A DNA stretch of 64,000 nucleotides from Caldimonas manganoxidans ATCC BAA-369. Lineage in GTDB: Bacteria > Pseudomonadota > Gammaproteobacteria > Burkholderiales > Burkholderiaceae_C. The position numbers were made by a program, and so were the translations under genes. The notes beneath the pieces are model-generated. The model was not told the origin of the DNA. It made no database searches and saw only the letters and a program-made list of their open reading frames with translations. The stretch lies in contig NZ_KB905933.1 in assembly GCF_000381125.1 (NCBI RefSeq), forward strand, positions 62,001 to 126,000, written 5' to 3'. Positions 10,252-18,910 of the stretch are shown piece by piece; the first letter of the stretch is position 1; each line of letters starts with the position of its first letter.

Positions 10252-11343
10252 ATGGCTCCTACCGAACAAGCGCTGCTCCAAGCCCTCAAGACCGTCGTCG
10301 ATCCCCATACGGGGCGTGACTTCGTCAGCACCAAAGCCTTGAAGAACCTGCGCATCGACGGGGGGGAGGTGAGTTTCGACCTGGAGTTGGGCTATCCGGC
10401 CCGCAGCTGGGTGCCCAGCTTGCGCAAGCAGCTCATCGCCGCGGCCCGCACGGTGCCCGGTGTCGAAAACGTCAGCGCCAACATCACGAGCCGGATCATC
10501 GCCCATGCGGTGCAGCGCGGCGTGCAATTGCTGCCCAAGGTGAAGAACGTCATCGCGGTGGCCTCGGGCAAGGGGGGGGTGGGCAAGAGCACGACCACCG
10601 TCAACCTGGCGCTGGCGCTGGCCAGCGAGGGCGCCAGCGTGGGCATTTTGGATGCCGACATTTACGGCCCCAGCCAGCCCATGATGATGGGCATCCAGGG
10701 GCGTCCCGAGAGCTTGGATGGCCAGACCATGGAGCCCCTGGAGAACTACGGCGTCCAGGTGATGTCCATCGGCTTCTTGATCGAGCCGGACAACCCGATG
10801 ATTTGGCGCGGCCCGATGGCCACCCAGGCCCTGGACCAGCTGCTGCGTCAGACGAACTGGCGCGATCTCGATTACCTGGTGGTGGACATGCCGCCGGGCA
10901 CCGGGGACATTCAGCTCACGCTCAGTCAGCGCGTGCCGCTGACCGGTGCGGTGATCGTCACCACGCCGCAGGACATCGCGCTGCTCGATGCCCGCAAGGG
11001 CTTGAAGATGTTCGAGAAGGTGGGCGTGCCCATCCTGGGCATCGTCGAGAACATGGCGGTGCATGTGTGCCCCCACTGCGGCCACACCGAGCACATTTTC
11101 GGGGCCGATGGCGGTCGCAAGATGGCCGAGCAATACGGCGTGGACTACCTGGGGGCTTTGCCGCTGAACCTGTCGATCCGGGAGCAGGCCGACGCGGGCC
11201 GTCCCACCGTGGTCAGCGAGCCCGATGGCGAGATTGCGCGTTTGTACCTGGAGATGGCGCGCAAGGTGGCCGTGAAAATCGCCGAGAAGGCCAAGGACTA
11301 CTCGTCCAAGTTCCCGACGATCGCCATTTCGAAGCACACCTGA
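10252..11343 (+). CDS. apbC: Iron-sulfur cluster carrier ATPase ApbC/Mrp
   Basis: The product is 363 aa. An N-terminal DUF59/MIP18-like domain (about 1-90) precedes a deviant Walker A, ASGKGGVGKSTTTVNLALAL, then YLVVDMPPGTGDIQLT and the cluster-binding pair in HVCPHCGHTEHIFG. The protein carries and delivers Fe-S clusters in the cytoplasm as a dimer. The ATG at 10252 is chosen because the DUF59 domain begins directly after it. Its place just before a formate-dehydrogenase maturation set full of Fe-S proteins fits, though metG-apbC linkage is general in this group. Confidence 0.95.
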   Translation: MAPTEQALLQALKTVVDPHTGRDFVSTKALKNLRIDGGEVSFDLELGYPARSWVPSLRKQLIAAARTVPGVENVSANITSRIIAHAVQRGVQLLPKVKNVIAVASGKGGVGKSTTTVNLALALASEGASVGILDADIYGPSQPMMMGIQGRPESLDGQTMEPLENYGVQVMSIGFLIEPDNPMIWRGPMATQALDQLLRQTNWRDLDYLVVDMPPGTGDIQLTLSQRVPLTGAVIVTTPQDIALLDARKGLKMFEKVGVPILGIVENMAVHVCPHCGHTEHIFGADGGRKMAEQYGVDYLGALPLNLSIREQADAGRPTVVSEPDGEIARLYLEMARKVAVKIAEKAKDYSSKFPTIAISKHT

Positions 11344-11355
11344 GCGGAGCTGCGC

Positions 11356-11868
11356 ATGACCTCATCCGCGCTGCAAACCCATCGCCTGGAGGTGGCCGTG
11401 GTGATGGAGCGCGAGCGTGCGCCCAATGTCTGGGAGGACTGGCGTTTCCGCGTGGTCGAGGTCGTGCCCCAGCAACCTGGTTTTGGGCAGGCTGCGCGTC
11501 TGTTGGTCGATGATGGGCGCTGGGCGCGTTGGCTCCATCCGGGCTTCGTGGTCGAGTTGTTCCGCGACGAGGCAGAGGGCTACCATCTGAACCTCAGTTC
11601 GGGCCAGCCGATGTGGTTCGTGATGTGGCGCTTGCACGCGGACGATGCTTCGCAAGCCTGCCCTGCGGCGGTGAGCCTGTCATACAACGAGGCGGGCCGC
11701 TGGCTCGACGCGCAAGAGCGCGTCGATGGCGTGCCCCTGCCGCCCGAGGTGGCGGCCTGGTTGCAAGCCTATACCGACGAGCATTACCGGCCCGAGCCCA
11801 AGAAGCGTCAGCGTCCGGTGTCTTTTCTGGGGCCGAGCCGGCGTGAACCGGGGGCGCACGATGGCTGA
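11356..11868 (+). CDS. DUF3305 protein, formate-dehydrogenase accessory cluster
   Basis: This 170-aa soluble protein matches the DUF3305 family from its start (LEVAVVMERERAPNVWEDWR, then VVEVVPQQPGF). The family is known mainly from gene clusters for molybdenum or tungsten formate dehydrogenases, and its biochemical role is not established. It lies 12 bp after apbC, and the DUF3306 gene begins inside its last codons (overlap 11861-11868). The four genes up to torD look like one operon. Confidence 0.85.
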   Translation: MTSSALQTHRLEVAVVMERERAPNVWEDWRFRVVEVVPQQPGFGQAARLLVDDGRWARWLHPGFVVELFRDEAEGYHLNLSSGQPMWFVMWRLHADDASQACPAAVSLSYNEAGRWLDAQERVDGVPLPPEVAAWLQAYTDEHYRPEPKKRQRPVSFLGPSRREPGAHDG

Positions 11869-12508
11869 AGAAGGTTTTTTCGCGCGCTGGTCGCGGCGCA
11901 AGGCCCAGGCCGGCCAGGCGCCATCGGACGAGCGGCCGCTGCCGGCGCGCACCGCCGTGCCGCTGCCGGCGCCGCCAGCGGCCGCCGTTCCCGAGCCCAA
12001 TGCACTCGAGCCCCGTGCGCCCGAGCCCCGTGCGCCTGAGGCGGTGCCGGAGTCTGCGCCGCCCACGCTGGAGGAGGCGCTGCGGCTGCAGCCGGGGGCG
12101 GACGTGTCTCGCTTCATGGCTGCCGATGTCGATCAGACGGTCCGGCATGCGGCGCTGAAAAAGCTTTTCGCCGACCCGCATTTCAACCGGATGGACGGGC
12201 TGGATGTCTACATCGAGGACTACACCCAGTTCACCCCGGTGCCGCAGGCCGTGCTGCGCCGTCTGGTGCAGGCGCAAGCCTTGGGGCTGTGGCGCGATGA
12301 GCGCACGTGGCCGCAGGGTTCCAAGGCAAAGCCCGATGGTGCCGACGGCGGCAACGTGTCACAGTGTGGGTCCGAGGCCATGTCAGAGCCTGCCGTCGAT
12401 GCGGGCCGTGAGCCCCCCCACGATGAAAACCTTGATTTGCAGTTGCAATCGCACGATGCCGCTGGACGAAGCGGCCCTGAAGAGGGCGCTGAGCCAGGCG
12501 GGCATTGA
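11861..12508 (+). CDS. DUF3306 protein, formate-dehydrogenase accessory cluster
   Basis: The product is 215 aa and begins MAEEGFFARWSRRKAQA, the family signature. Residues about 25-70 are low-complexity Pro/Ala/Glu-rich. The conserved core is TLEEALRLQPGADVSRFMAA and ALKKLFADPHFNRMDGLDVY. The function is unknown; the family travels with DUF3305, a polyferredoxin and TorD near formate dehydrogenases. Its 3-prime end overlaps the next gene by 86 bp, which is long for this compact genome. Its last 28 or so residues are therefore read twice in different frames, and that tail is poor in recognisable conservation. Confidence 0.8.
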   Translation: MAEEGFFARWSRRKAQAGQAPSDERPLPARTAVPLPAPPAAAVPEPNALEPRAPEPRAPEAVPESAPPTLEEALRLQPGADVSRFMAADVDQTVRHAALKKLFADPHFNRMDGLDVYIEDYTQFTPVPQAVLRRLVQAQALGLWRDERTWPQGSKAKPDGADGGNVSQCGSEAMSEPAVDAGREPPHDENLDLQLQSHDAAGRSGPEEGAEPGGH

Positions 12509-14552
12509 AGCCGACTTGTCGGCCCACACGGTGCTGTGCCGGCGCGAGGCGGCGGCCTTTCAGCGAGCCGCCCGCAGCGGCGAGGAATTGTTGGTGGCCT
12601 GCACGCAGGAAAGCCGGCTTTTCCTGGAACTGAACGAGGCCACCGAGGGCGCGTTGCCGGTGGCCGAGCGGCCGATTCGCTTCGTCAACATCCGCGAGAC
12701 CGCGGGATGGTCTGGCGATGCGGCGCAGGCCACACCGAAGCTGGCCGCCTTGATCGCAGCGGCGCAGTTGCCCGACCCGGCGCCCGTGCCCACGGTGAGC
12801 TACCGCAGTGCGGGTCGGTGCCTCGTGGTGGGGCCTGCGCAGGCCGCGCAGCGCGCCGCGGCGCTGCTGGCCGATGCGCTGGAGGTCACGGTCTTGGTGC
12901 AAGGGCGGGGCGAGGGCTGGCCGCAGCGTCGCCAGTACGTGGTGCATGCCGGTCGGCTCACCGGGCTGCGTGGCTGGCTGGGCGCCTTCGAGGCGAGTTG
13001 GACGACGGACAATCCGATCGATCTGGATTTATGCACGCGGTGCAATGCTTGCATCTCAGCCTGTCCAGAAGGGGCCATCGACTTCAGCTACCAGGTGGAC
13101 ATGGAGCGTTGCCGCGCGCATCGGGACTGTGTGCGTGTGTGCGAGGCCGCAGGGGCGATCGACTTTCAGCGCGAGGCGACCACGGTCACCGAGACCTTCG
13201 ATCTGGTGCTCGACTTGGGCGATCGCCCCTGGCTGGCGATGCACCAGCCGCCGCAAGGTTATGTGCATGCCGGGCCCGACCCGGCGCGGCTGTGGCAGGC
13301 CGTGCTGACCTTGAAAGACTGGGTGGGCGAGTTCGAAAAGCCCAAGTTTTTCCACTACAAGCGCAAGTTGTGCGCCCACAGCCGCAACGAGAAGCTCGGC
13401 TGCCAAGCTTGCGTGGAGGTGTGCTCGGCCCGGGCCATCCGCTCCGAGTTGCATGACGGCGGAGGCATTTTCGTCGAGCCGCACCTATGCGTGGGGTGCG
13501 GGGCTTGCACCACGGTGTGTCCCAGCGGCGCGCTGGCCTATGCCTATCCCGACACGGTGGATCAGGGCCGCCGCCTGCGCACGCTGATTTCGACGTATTT
13601 GAAGGCCGGTGGCCGCCATCCGGCGCTGTTGCTGCACAGTGAGGGGGCTGGCGCGCGGCTGGTGGAGGACCTGGGCCGCGCTGCGCGGGTCGATCCGGCG
13701 CTGCACGGCGTGCCGGCCCGGGTGCTGCCGGTGGCGCTGTGGCACACCGCCAGCGTGGGGCTGGATCTGTGGTTGGCGGCCGTGGCGTATGGAGCGGCCC
13801 AGGTGTGGGTGCTGCTGACCGACGAGGAAGCGCCTGAATACCGGGAAGCGCTGGCGGCGCAGGCGGCGCTGGCCAACGCCATTCTGAAGGGCTTGGGCTT
13901 CGACGGCACGCCGGTGGCGCTGATCGAAGCCCGCGACGCGCACGACCTGGCCGCGCTGGATCGAGCCCTGCGAGCGCCGGCCGGGCGCTCGGTGCGGCAG
14001 CCGGCGACTTTTGCCACCCAGGCGGACAAGCGGGTCACGCTGGACTTGGCGCTCGATCATCTGCTGGCCCAGGCTCCGCAACCGGTGGACGAGATCGCCC
14101 TGCCGCGAGCGGGCGCGCCGTTTGGCACCGTGGTGCTGGATACGGACAAGTGCACGTTGTGCCTGAGCTGCGTGGGCGCCTGCCCCGAGGGCGCCTTGGT
14201 CGACAACCCCGAACGGCCCCAGCTCAGCTTCATCGAGAAGCACTGCGTGCAGTGCGGCTTGTGCGAGACCACCTGTCCCGAGGGGGCGATCACGTTGCAG
14301 CCGCGCTTGTGGCTGGCCGACGGCGGCAAGGCTCGCAAACAGGCCCGGGTGCTGCACGAGGTGGAACCCTATCGCTGTGTGCGCTGTGGCAAGCCGTTTG
14401 GCACGCTCAAAGCGGTGGAATTGATGATCGGCAAGCTGGCCGGCCATGCGGCTTTCCAGGGCCCGGTCTTGGAGCGCTTGCGCATGTGTGGCGATTGCCG
14501 CGTCATCGATTTGTACAGCCAGCCTGATGAAGTGAGGATCACCGACCTATGA
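12423..14552 (+). CDS. Polyferredoxin-type 4Fe-4S protein of formate-dehydrogenase cluster
   Basis: The product is 709 aa. At least six cluster-binding segments are visible: CTRCNACISACPEG (about residue 203), CRAHRDCVRVCEAAG (about 235), CQACVEVC (about 326), CVGCGACTTVCPSG (about 357), CTLCLSCVGACPEG (about 577) and CVQCGLCETTCPEG (about 609). A further CxxC pair near 653 is followed by CGDCR near the end. The ATG at 12423 (MKTLICSCNRTMPLD) fits the family N-terminus, although a longer frame runs upstream. The protein probably carries electrons or assists assembly for a formate dehydrogenase. It overlaps torD by 4 bp. Confidence 0.88.
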   Translation: MKTLICSCNRTMPLDEAALKRALSQAGIEADLSAHTVLCRREAAAFQRAARSGEELLVACTQESRLFLELNEATEGALPVAERPIRFVNIRETAGWSGDAAQATPKLAALIAAAQLPDPAPVPTVSYRSAGRCLVVGPAQAAQRAAALLADALEVTVLVQGRGEGWPQRRQYVVHAGRLTGLRGWLGAFEASWTTDNPIDLDLCTRCNACISACPEGAIDFSYQVDMERCRAHRDCVRVCEAAGAIDFQREATTVTETFDLVLDLGDRPWLAMHQPPQGYVHAGPDPARLWQAVLTLKDWVGEFEKPKFFHYKRKLCAHSRNEKLGCQACVEVCSARAIRSELHDGGGIFVEPHLCVGCGACTTVCPSGALAYAYPDTVDQGRRLRTLISTYLKAGGRHPALLLHSEGAGARLVEDLGRAARVDPALHGVPARVLPVALWHTASVGLDLWLAAVAYGAAQVWVLLTDEEAPEYREALAAQAALANAILKGLGFDGTPVALIEARDAHDLAALDRALRAPAGRSVRQPATFATQADKRVTLDLALDHLLAQAPQPVDEIALPRAGAPFGTVVLDTDKCTLCLSCVGACPEGALVDNPERPQLSFIEKHCVQCGLCETTCPEGAITLQPRLWLADGGKARKQARVLHEVEPYRCVRCGKPFGTLKAVELMIGKLAGHAAFQGPVLERLRMCGDCRVIDLYSQPDEVRITDL

Positions 14553-15172
14553 ACACCACGGTGATGGCCTTTGCTGCTGCCGGCGATGCCGAAGAGTTGG
14601 CGCGTGCCGAGATGTACGGGCTGCTGGCGCGGCTGTTCATGGCGGCCCCGGATGAGGCGTTGTTGCGGCAGTTTGCCGTGGCGGTGACGGACGCGTCGGT
14701 GGAGGGGGCGTTCCTGCAGCCTCCCTGGGAGGCGCTGGTGGCCACGTTGCGCGAGTCCACGCCGGCGGAAGTGGCCGAGGAATACGATGCGCTGTTCCAA
14801 GGTGTGGGCAAGCCCGAGGTCTTCCTGTATGGCTCGTATTACTTGGCTGGCTTTCTCAACGAAAAGCCACTGGCGGCGCTGCGGCAGGACCTGGCGGCCT
14901 TGGGGCTGACCCGTGACGAGACCCGCGGCGAGACCGAGGACCACGTGGCTTACGTGTTCGAGGTGATGCGCTATCTGATCGTTGCAGACGATGCGGCGGT
15001 GTGCAACCTGGAGCAGCAACGGCGTTTCTTCCGCGCCCATGTGCAACCCTGGGTGGAGTCCCTGTGCGATGCGTTGGCCGCGCACCCGCGGGCCCGGGTC
15101 TACCGTGCCGTGGCCGACTTGACGCGCGCCTTCATGCAGGTGGAGACGCAGGGGTTCGACCTGATCGAGTGA
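14549..15172 (+). CDS. TorD/DmsD-family molybdoenzyme chaperone
   Basis: This 207-aa all-helical protein of the TorD family binds twin-arginine leader peptides of molybdenum or tungsten enzymes and helps cofactor insertion. Typical features are AEMYGLLARLFMAAPDE at the start, the central YDALFQGVGKPEVFLYGSYY and ETEDHVAYVFEVMRYLIVAD. The start overlaps the stop of the polyferredoxin gene (ATGA). The client is expected to be a formate dehydrogenase, but no dehydrogenase gene follows; the next gene starts 67 bp on and is unrelated. Confidence 0.9.
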   Translation: MNTTVMAFAAAGDAEELARAEMYGLLARLFMAAPDEALLRQFAVAVTDASVEGAFLQPPWEALVATLRESTPAEVAEEYDALFQGVGKPEVFLYGSYYLAGFLNEKPLAALRQDLAALGLTRDETRGETEDHVAYVFEVMRYLIVADDAAVCNLEQQRRFFRAHVQPWVESLCDALAAHPRARVYRAVADLTRAFMQVETQGFDLIE

Positions 15173-15239
15173 GGCGGGTCATCGGCGTGTCACGGACCTG
15201 ACGCCGTGACGTCACGCGGGGGCCTCACGATGTGGGCTC

Positions 15240-16157
15240 ATGCGATGGATCCCGCCCACCGAGTTTTTCCAGCCGCAGGCTGCGCCAGCGGCGGTCGAAG
15301 CGCCCGAAGTCCGTAGGGCGCACTCGCCGGCACCTGCTCCTGCGAAGCCGCAGGATGACGGCTCATTGAATGTGCGCACGGTCTTCATTTCGGACCTCCA
15401 TCTGGGCACCCCGGGGTGCCAGGCCACGGCCTTGCTGGACTTTTTGCGCGCCGTGGAGTGCGAGACGCTGTTTCTGGTGGGCGACATCATCGATGGCTGG
15501 CAGCTGCGTCGCCAGTGGTACTGGCCGCAAGCCCACAATGATGTGGTTCAAAAGCTGCTGCGCAAGGCCCGCAAAGGCACGCGAGTGATCTACATTCCCG
15601 GCAACCATGACGAGTTCGCTCGCCGCTACGCCGAGCACAACTTCGGCGGTGTGGAGGTCGTGCAGGATTGGGTGCACGTCACCGCGGACGGTCGGCGCCT
15701 GTGGATCACGCATGGCGACCTTTTCGATGGAGTCATTCAGTGCGCCAAGTGGCTCGCTCACGTGGGCGATTCGCTGTATGAGTTCACGCTGCGACTCAAC
15801 CGCCATCTCAACAGCATGCGCGCCCGGCTGGGGCTGCCGTACTGGTCGTTGTCGAAGTACCTCAAATTCAAGGTCAAGCGGGCCGTGAGCTATGTCAGTG
15901 ACTTCGAGGACGCGCTGGCCCGTGAGGCGCGCAAGCGTGGCGTGGACGGGGTGGTGTGTGGACACATCCATCATGCCGAGCTGCGCGACATCGACGGGGT
16001 GCTCTATGCCAACGATGGCGACTGGGTCGAGAGCCTCACGGCCGTGGTGGAGCATGCCGACGGCCGCTTGGAGATCGTCGATTGGGCCGCGCGCATGCGT
16101 GCTCGGCAGCGCCCAGACTCGGCCGTGGCAGCGGGTGTGTCGCCGACGCTGGTGTGA
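15240..16157 (+). CDS. LpxH-like metallophosphoesterase (UDP-2,3-diacylglucosamine hydrolase family)
   Basis: The product is 305 aa. Calcineurin-like metal-binding motifs run in order: SDLHLG (about residue 50), GDIIDGW (about 80), GNHDEFARRY (about 121), ITHGDLFDGV and GHIHHAELRDIDGVLYANDGDW. This subfamily has a GNHD motif and an insertion rich in basic residues (LKFKVKRAVSYVSDF). It differs from classical LpxH and is often annotated as UDP-2,3-diacylglucosamine diphosphatase, so the substrate is uncertain. The first 40 residues are Pro/Ala-rich and poorly conserved, and a later start is possible because no clear ribosome site precedes 15240. Confidence 0.85.
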   Translation: MRWIPPTEFFQPQAAPAAVEAPEVRRAHSPAPAPAKPQDDGSLNVRTVFISDLHLGTPGCQATALLDFLRAVECETLFLVGDIIDGWQLRRQWYWPQAHNDVVQKLLRKARKGTRVIYIPGNHDEFARRYAEHNFGGVEVVQDWVHVTADGRRLWITHGDLFDGVIQCAKWLAHVGDSLYEFTLRLNRHLNSMRARLGLPYWSLSKYLKFKVKRAVSYVSDFEDALAREARKRGVDGVVCGHIHHAELRDIDGVLYANDGDWVESLTAVVEHADGRLEIVDWAARMRARQRPDSAVAAGVSPTLV

Positions 16158-16188
16158 GCGGCTGTCGGGGGCAGGGCGTGTCGTTTCA

Positions 16189-16211
16189 GTGTCACGTGCC
16201 GGTCATATACT
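16189..16211 (+). promoter_or_regulatory. Candidate ppk promoter with PHO-box-like half sites
   Basis: GTGTCAC (16189-16195) and CGGTCAT (16200-16206) are 11 bp apart, start to start. They match the 7-mer PHO-box unit CTGTCAT at five and six of seven positions. TATACT at 16206-16211 is a five-of-six -10 hexamer ending 6 nt before the ppk ATG, so the transcript would be leaderless. In genuine PHO promoters the box lies about 10 bp above the -10, so the two readings conflict; this call is tentative. Confidence 0.35.
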
Positions 16212-16217
16212 GAATCG

Positions 16218-18341
16218 ATGAGTTCCGATTTCGCCCCTGTGTTGTCGATGGAGCGTGTGGCCTCGGGCGCGGCGGCGCCCGGCACGCCTGCATCTGGCCT
16301 GAAGCTGCTCAACCGCGAACGGGCCATCCTGGAGTTCAACCGTCGCGTGCTGGCCCAGGCGCGCCGCCCTGACGTGCCCTTGCTGGAACGCTTGCGCTAC
16401 ATCTGCATCGTCTCATCCAACCTGGATGAATTTTTCGAGGTGCGCTTCGGCGACTATCTGGAAGCCGCGCGCCGGCCCGGCGGTGGGGTGTCCGAGCACG
16501 ACTTGGCCGAGGTGGCTGCGGCCGCGCACGAGCTCATCGATAGCCAGTACGCGGTGTTCAATCAGGAGGTGATGCCTGCACTCAAGCGTGAGGGCATCAT
16601 CATCCTGAACCATGCCGAGCGTAACGAAGCCCAGCGTCGCTGGGTGGATCGCTTCTTCCAGCGGCAGGTGCGTCCGCTGTTGGTGCCGATGGGCCTGGAT
16701 CCGGCGCATCCCTTTCCGCAGGTGGCCAACAAGTCGCTGAATTTCATCGTCAAGCTCGGCGGCAAGGATGCCTTCGGACGCGACAATTCGATTGCCATCG
16801 TCAAAGTGCCGCGTGTGCTGCCGCGCGTGATCCGCCTGCCGCAGGAGCTCACCGATGGGAAGCAGGCTTTCGTGCTGCTGTCCAGTGTGATCCGTGCGCA
16901 CTTGGAGGACTTGTTTCCGGGGCGCACGGTCGAGGCCTTTTCGCAGTTTCGCCTCACGCGGGATTCCGACTTGGCGGTCGACGAGGAAGACGTGACCAAT
17001 TTGCGTCAGGCATTGCGGTCTTCGCTCAGCGCTCGCCACTTCGGCCAGGCCATTCGCTTGGAGGTCGTCAGCACTTGCCCGCCCGAGCTGTCGAGCTTCC
17101 TGCTGCGGCAGTTTGGCCTGCCCGAGGCGGCGCTGTACCGGGTGGACGGGCCGGTCAACCTGGTGCGGCTCAATCAGCTCATCGATCAGGCCGATGCGCC
17201 CCATTTGCGCTTCCCGGTCTTCGAGCCGGCCTGGCCGCGGGAGCTGCCGCGGCAGCTGTCGATGTTCGAGCGTCTCAAGCGCGGCGACGTGTTGCTGCAC
17301 CATCCCTTCGAGTCTTTCGAGCCGGTGGTGCAATTCCTGCGCGAGGCCGTTCACGACCCGGATGTGCTGGCGATCAAGCAGACGATCTACCGCACCGGCA
17401 GCGAATCGGTGCTGATGGATTTGCTGATCGAAGCGGCCCGGCGGGGCAAAGAAGTGATGGCGGTGGTCGAACTCAAGGCGCGTTTCGACGAAGAAGCCAA
17501 TATCAACTGGGCCGAACGCCTGGAGGCCGTGGGGGCCCAGGTGGTCTATGGCATCGTGGGCTTGAAAACCCACGCGAAGCTGCTGTTGGTCACGCGCCGC
17601 GAGGAAGGCCCCCGCGGGCCGGTCTTGCGCCGCTATGCGCACTTGTCCACTGGCAATTACAACCCCAAGACGGCGCGCCTGTACACCGACATCGGCTTCC
17701 TGACGGCCGATGCCGAATTGACGGCCGATGCCGACTTGGTGTTTCAGCAGTTGGCCAGCCTCACGCGGGTACGCAGCCCGCGTCATCTGCTGATGGCGCC
17801 GTTTAGCCTGCACAAGCAGATGCTGCGTCACATCGAACAAGTGGCCGAGGCCGCGCGCAGCGGTGCGCCGGCACGCATCGTGGCCAAAATCAATGCGCTG
17901 ACGGACGTGCCCTTGATCGAGGCCTTGGTGCAGGCGGCGCAGGCCGGCGCCAGCATCGACCTCATCGTGCGCGGGGCCTGCATCTTGCCGCCTGGGGTGC
18001 CGGGCTATTCCGAACGCATCCGCGTGCGTTCCGTGGTGGGACGCTTCCTCGAGCACAGCCGGCTGCTGTATTTCCGCTGGGGCGCGTCGGATGACCAGGA
18101 AGTCTTGTATCTGTCCAGCGCCGACTGGATGAGCCGCAACATGTTCCGCCGCATCGAAGTGGCCTGGCCGGTGCGCGACGCCGCGCTGCGCCAGCGCTTG
18201 ATCGACGAGTGCCTGATGCCCTACCTGCTGGACGCCCGCGACGCCTGGGTCCAACACCCCGACGGACACTACGAGCGGGTCGGCACCGACGGCCCCAGTG
18301 CTCAGCAAGCGCTGATGCTGCGCTACACGCCCGCCGGCTGA
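16218..18341 (+). CDS. ppk1: Polyphosphate kinase 1
   Basis: The product is 707 aa, full length for PPK1, which polymerises the gamma-phosphate of ATP into polyphosphate and runs in reverse. The N-terminal domain starts LLNRERAILEFNRRVL, followed by SSNLDEFFEVRFG. The phospholipase-D-like halves contain the autophosphorylated histidine in GIVGLKTHAKLLLV (about residue 452), the phosphate-binding HLSTGNYNPKTARLYTDIG, and the second histidine motif in FLEHSRLLYFRWG. The start at 16218 lies just after a TATACT hexamer. sixA follows after 10 bp, and the exopolyphosphatase gene ppx is about 8 kb away beyond the haem operon. Confidence 0.96.
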   Translation: MSSDFAPVLSMERVASGAAAPGTPASGLKLLNRERAILEFNRRVLAQARRPDVPLLERLRYICIVSSNLDEFFEVRFGDYLEAARRPGGGVSEHDLAEVAAAAHELIDSQYAVFNQEVMPALKREGIIILNHAERNEAQRRWVDRFFQRQVRPLLVPMGLDPAHPFPQVANKSLNFIVKLGGKDAFGRDNSIAIVKVPRVLPRVIRLPQELTDGKQAFVLLSSVIRAHLEDLFPGRTVEAFSQFRLTRDSDLAVDEEDVTNLRQALRSSLSARHFGQAIRLEVVSTCPPELSSFLLRQFGLPEAALYRVDGPVNLVRLNQLIDQADAPHLRFPVFEPAWPRELPRQLSMFERLKRGDVLLHHPFESFEPVVQFLREAVHDPDVLAIKQTIYRTGSESVLMDLLIEAARRGKEVMAVVELKARFDEEANINWAERLEAVGAQVVYGIVGLKTHAKLLLVTRREEGPRGPVLRRYAHLSTGNYNPKTARLYTDIGFLTADAELTADADLVFQQLASLTRVRSPRHLLMAPFSLHKQMLRHIEQVAEAARSGAPARIVAKINALTDVPLIEALVQAAQAGASIDLIVRGACILPPGVPGYSERIRVRSVVGRFLEHSRLLYFRWGASDDQEVLYLSSADWMSRNMFRRIEVAWPVRDAALRQRLIDECLMPYLLDARDAWVQHPDGHYERVGTDGPSAQQALMLRYTPAG

Positions 18342-18351
18342 AGGGAGCAAG

Positions 18352-18813
18352 ATGGATTTGATCTTGTGGCGCCATGCCGAGGCCGCGCTGGCCCGGGCCG
18401 ATCAGGACGACTTGGCGCGCCCCCTCACGCCCAAGGGGGAGCGCCAGGCCGCGCGGATGGCCGAGTGGCTCAATCAACGGTTGGCGCAATCCACCCGCAT
18501 CCTCGTGAGCCCGGCGCTGCGCACCCAACAGACGGCCGAGGCCTTGGGGCGGCCCTTCCGCACCGTGGCCGCGCTGGCCCCCGAGGCGGACGTCGAGTCC
18601 GTGCTGCGCGCGGCCCGCTGGCCCGATGCCGCAGAGCCGGTGCTCATCGTGGGCCATCAACCGGTCTTGGGCCAGGTGGCTGCGCAATTGCTGGCCGGCG
18701 TGGAGCAGTCCTGGTCGGTCAAAAAGGGTGCGGTGTGGTGGCTGCGCCGGCGCGAGCGCGACGGGCGACCGACCGTGGTGCTGCAGGCGGTGCAGTCGGT
18801 GGACTGTCTCTGA
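18352..18813 (+). CDS. sixA: Phosphohistidine phosphatase SixA
   Basis: This 153-aa member of the histidine phosphatase superfamily has the catalytic RHA motif right at the N-terminus (MDLILWRHAEAALARADQDD, nucleophile His8). The substrate-pocket arginines are in RPLTPKGERQAARMAEWL and SPALRTQQTAEAL, and the second histidine is in VGHQPVLGQVAAQLL. In Escherichia coli SixA removes phosphate from histidine phosphocarrier proteins. The gene lies 10 bp after ppk with GGGAGCAAG as ribosome site and is probably in the same transcript. A repeat-expanded terminator follows. Confidence 0.93.
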   Translation: MDLILWRHAEAALARADQDDLARPLTPKGERQAARMAEWLNQRLAQSTRILVSPALRTQQTAEALGRPFRTVAALAPEADVESVLRAARWPDAAEPVLIVGHQPVLGQVAAQLLAGVEQSWSVKKGAVWWLRRRERDGRPTVVLQAVQSVDCL

Positions 18814-18868
18814 CGAGCCTCGAACGACCGTTTGGCGGGCCCCTTTGGGGGCGACCCTTTTCGGTGCC

Positions 18869-18910
18869 ATTTTTCGGGCGCCACTTTTCGGGCGCCACTT
18901 TTCGGGCGCC
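18869..18910 (+). repeat. Three tandem 14-bp units that copy a terminator arm
   Basis: ATTTTTCGGGCGCC (18869-18882) is followed by two identical ACTTTTCGGGCGCC units (18883-18896 and 18897-18910). A degenerate copy precedes them from 18855 (CCCTTTTCGGTGCC). Every full unit ends in GGGCGCC, the 5-prime arm of the closing hairpin. Confidence 0.88.
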
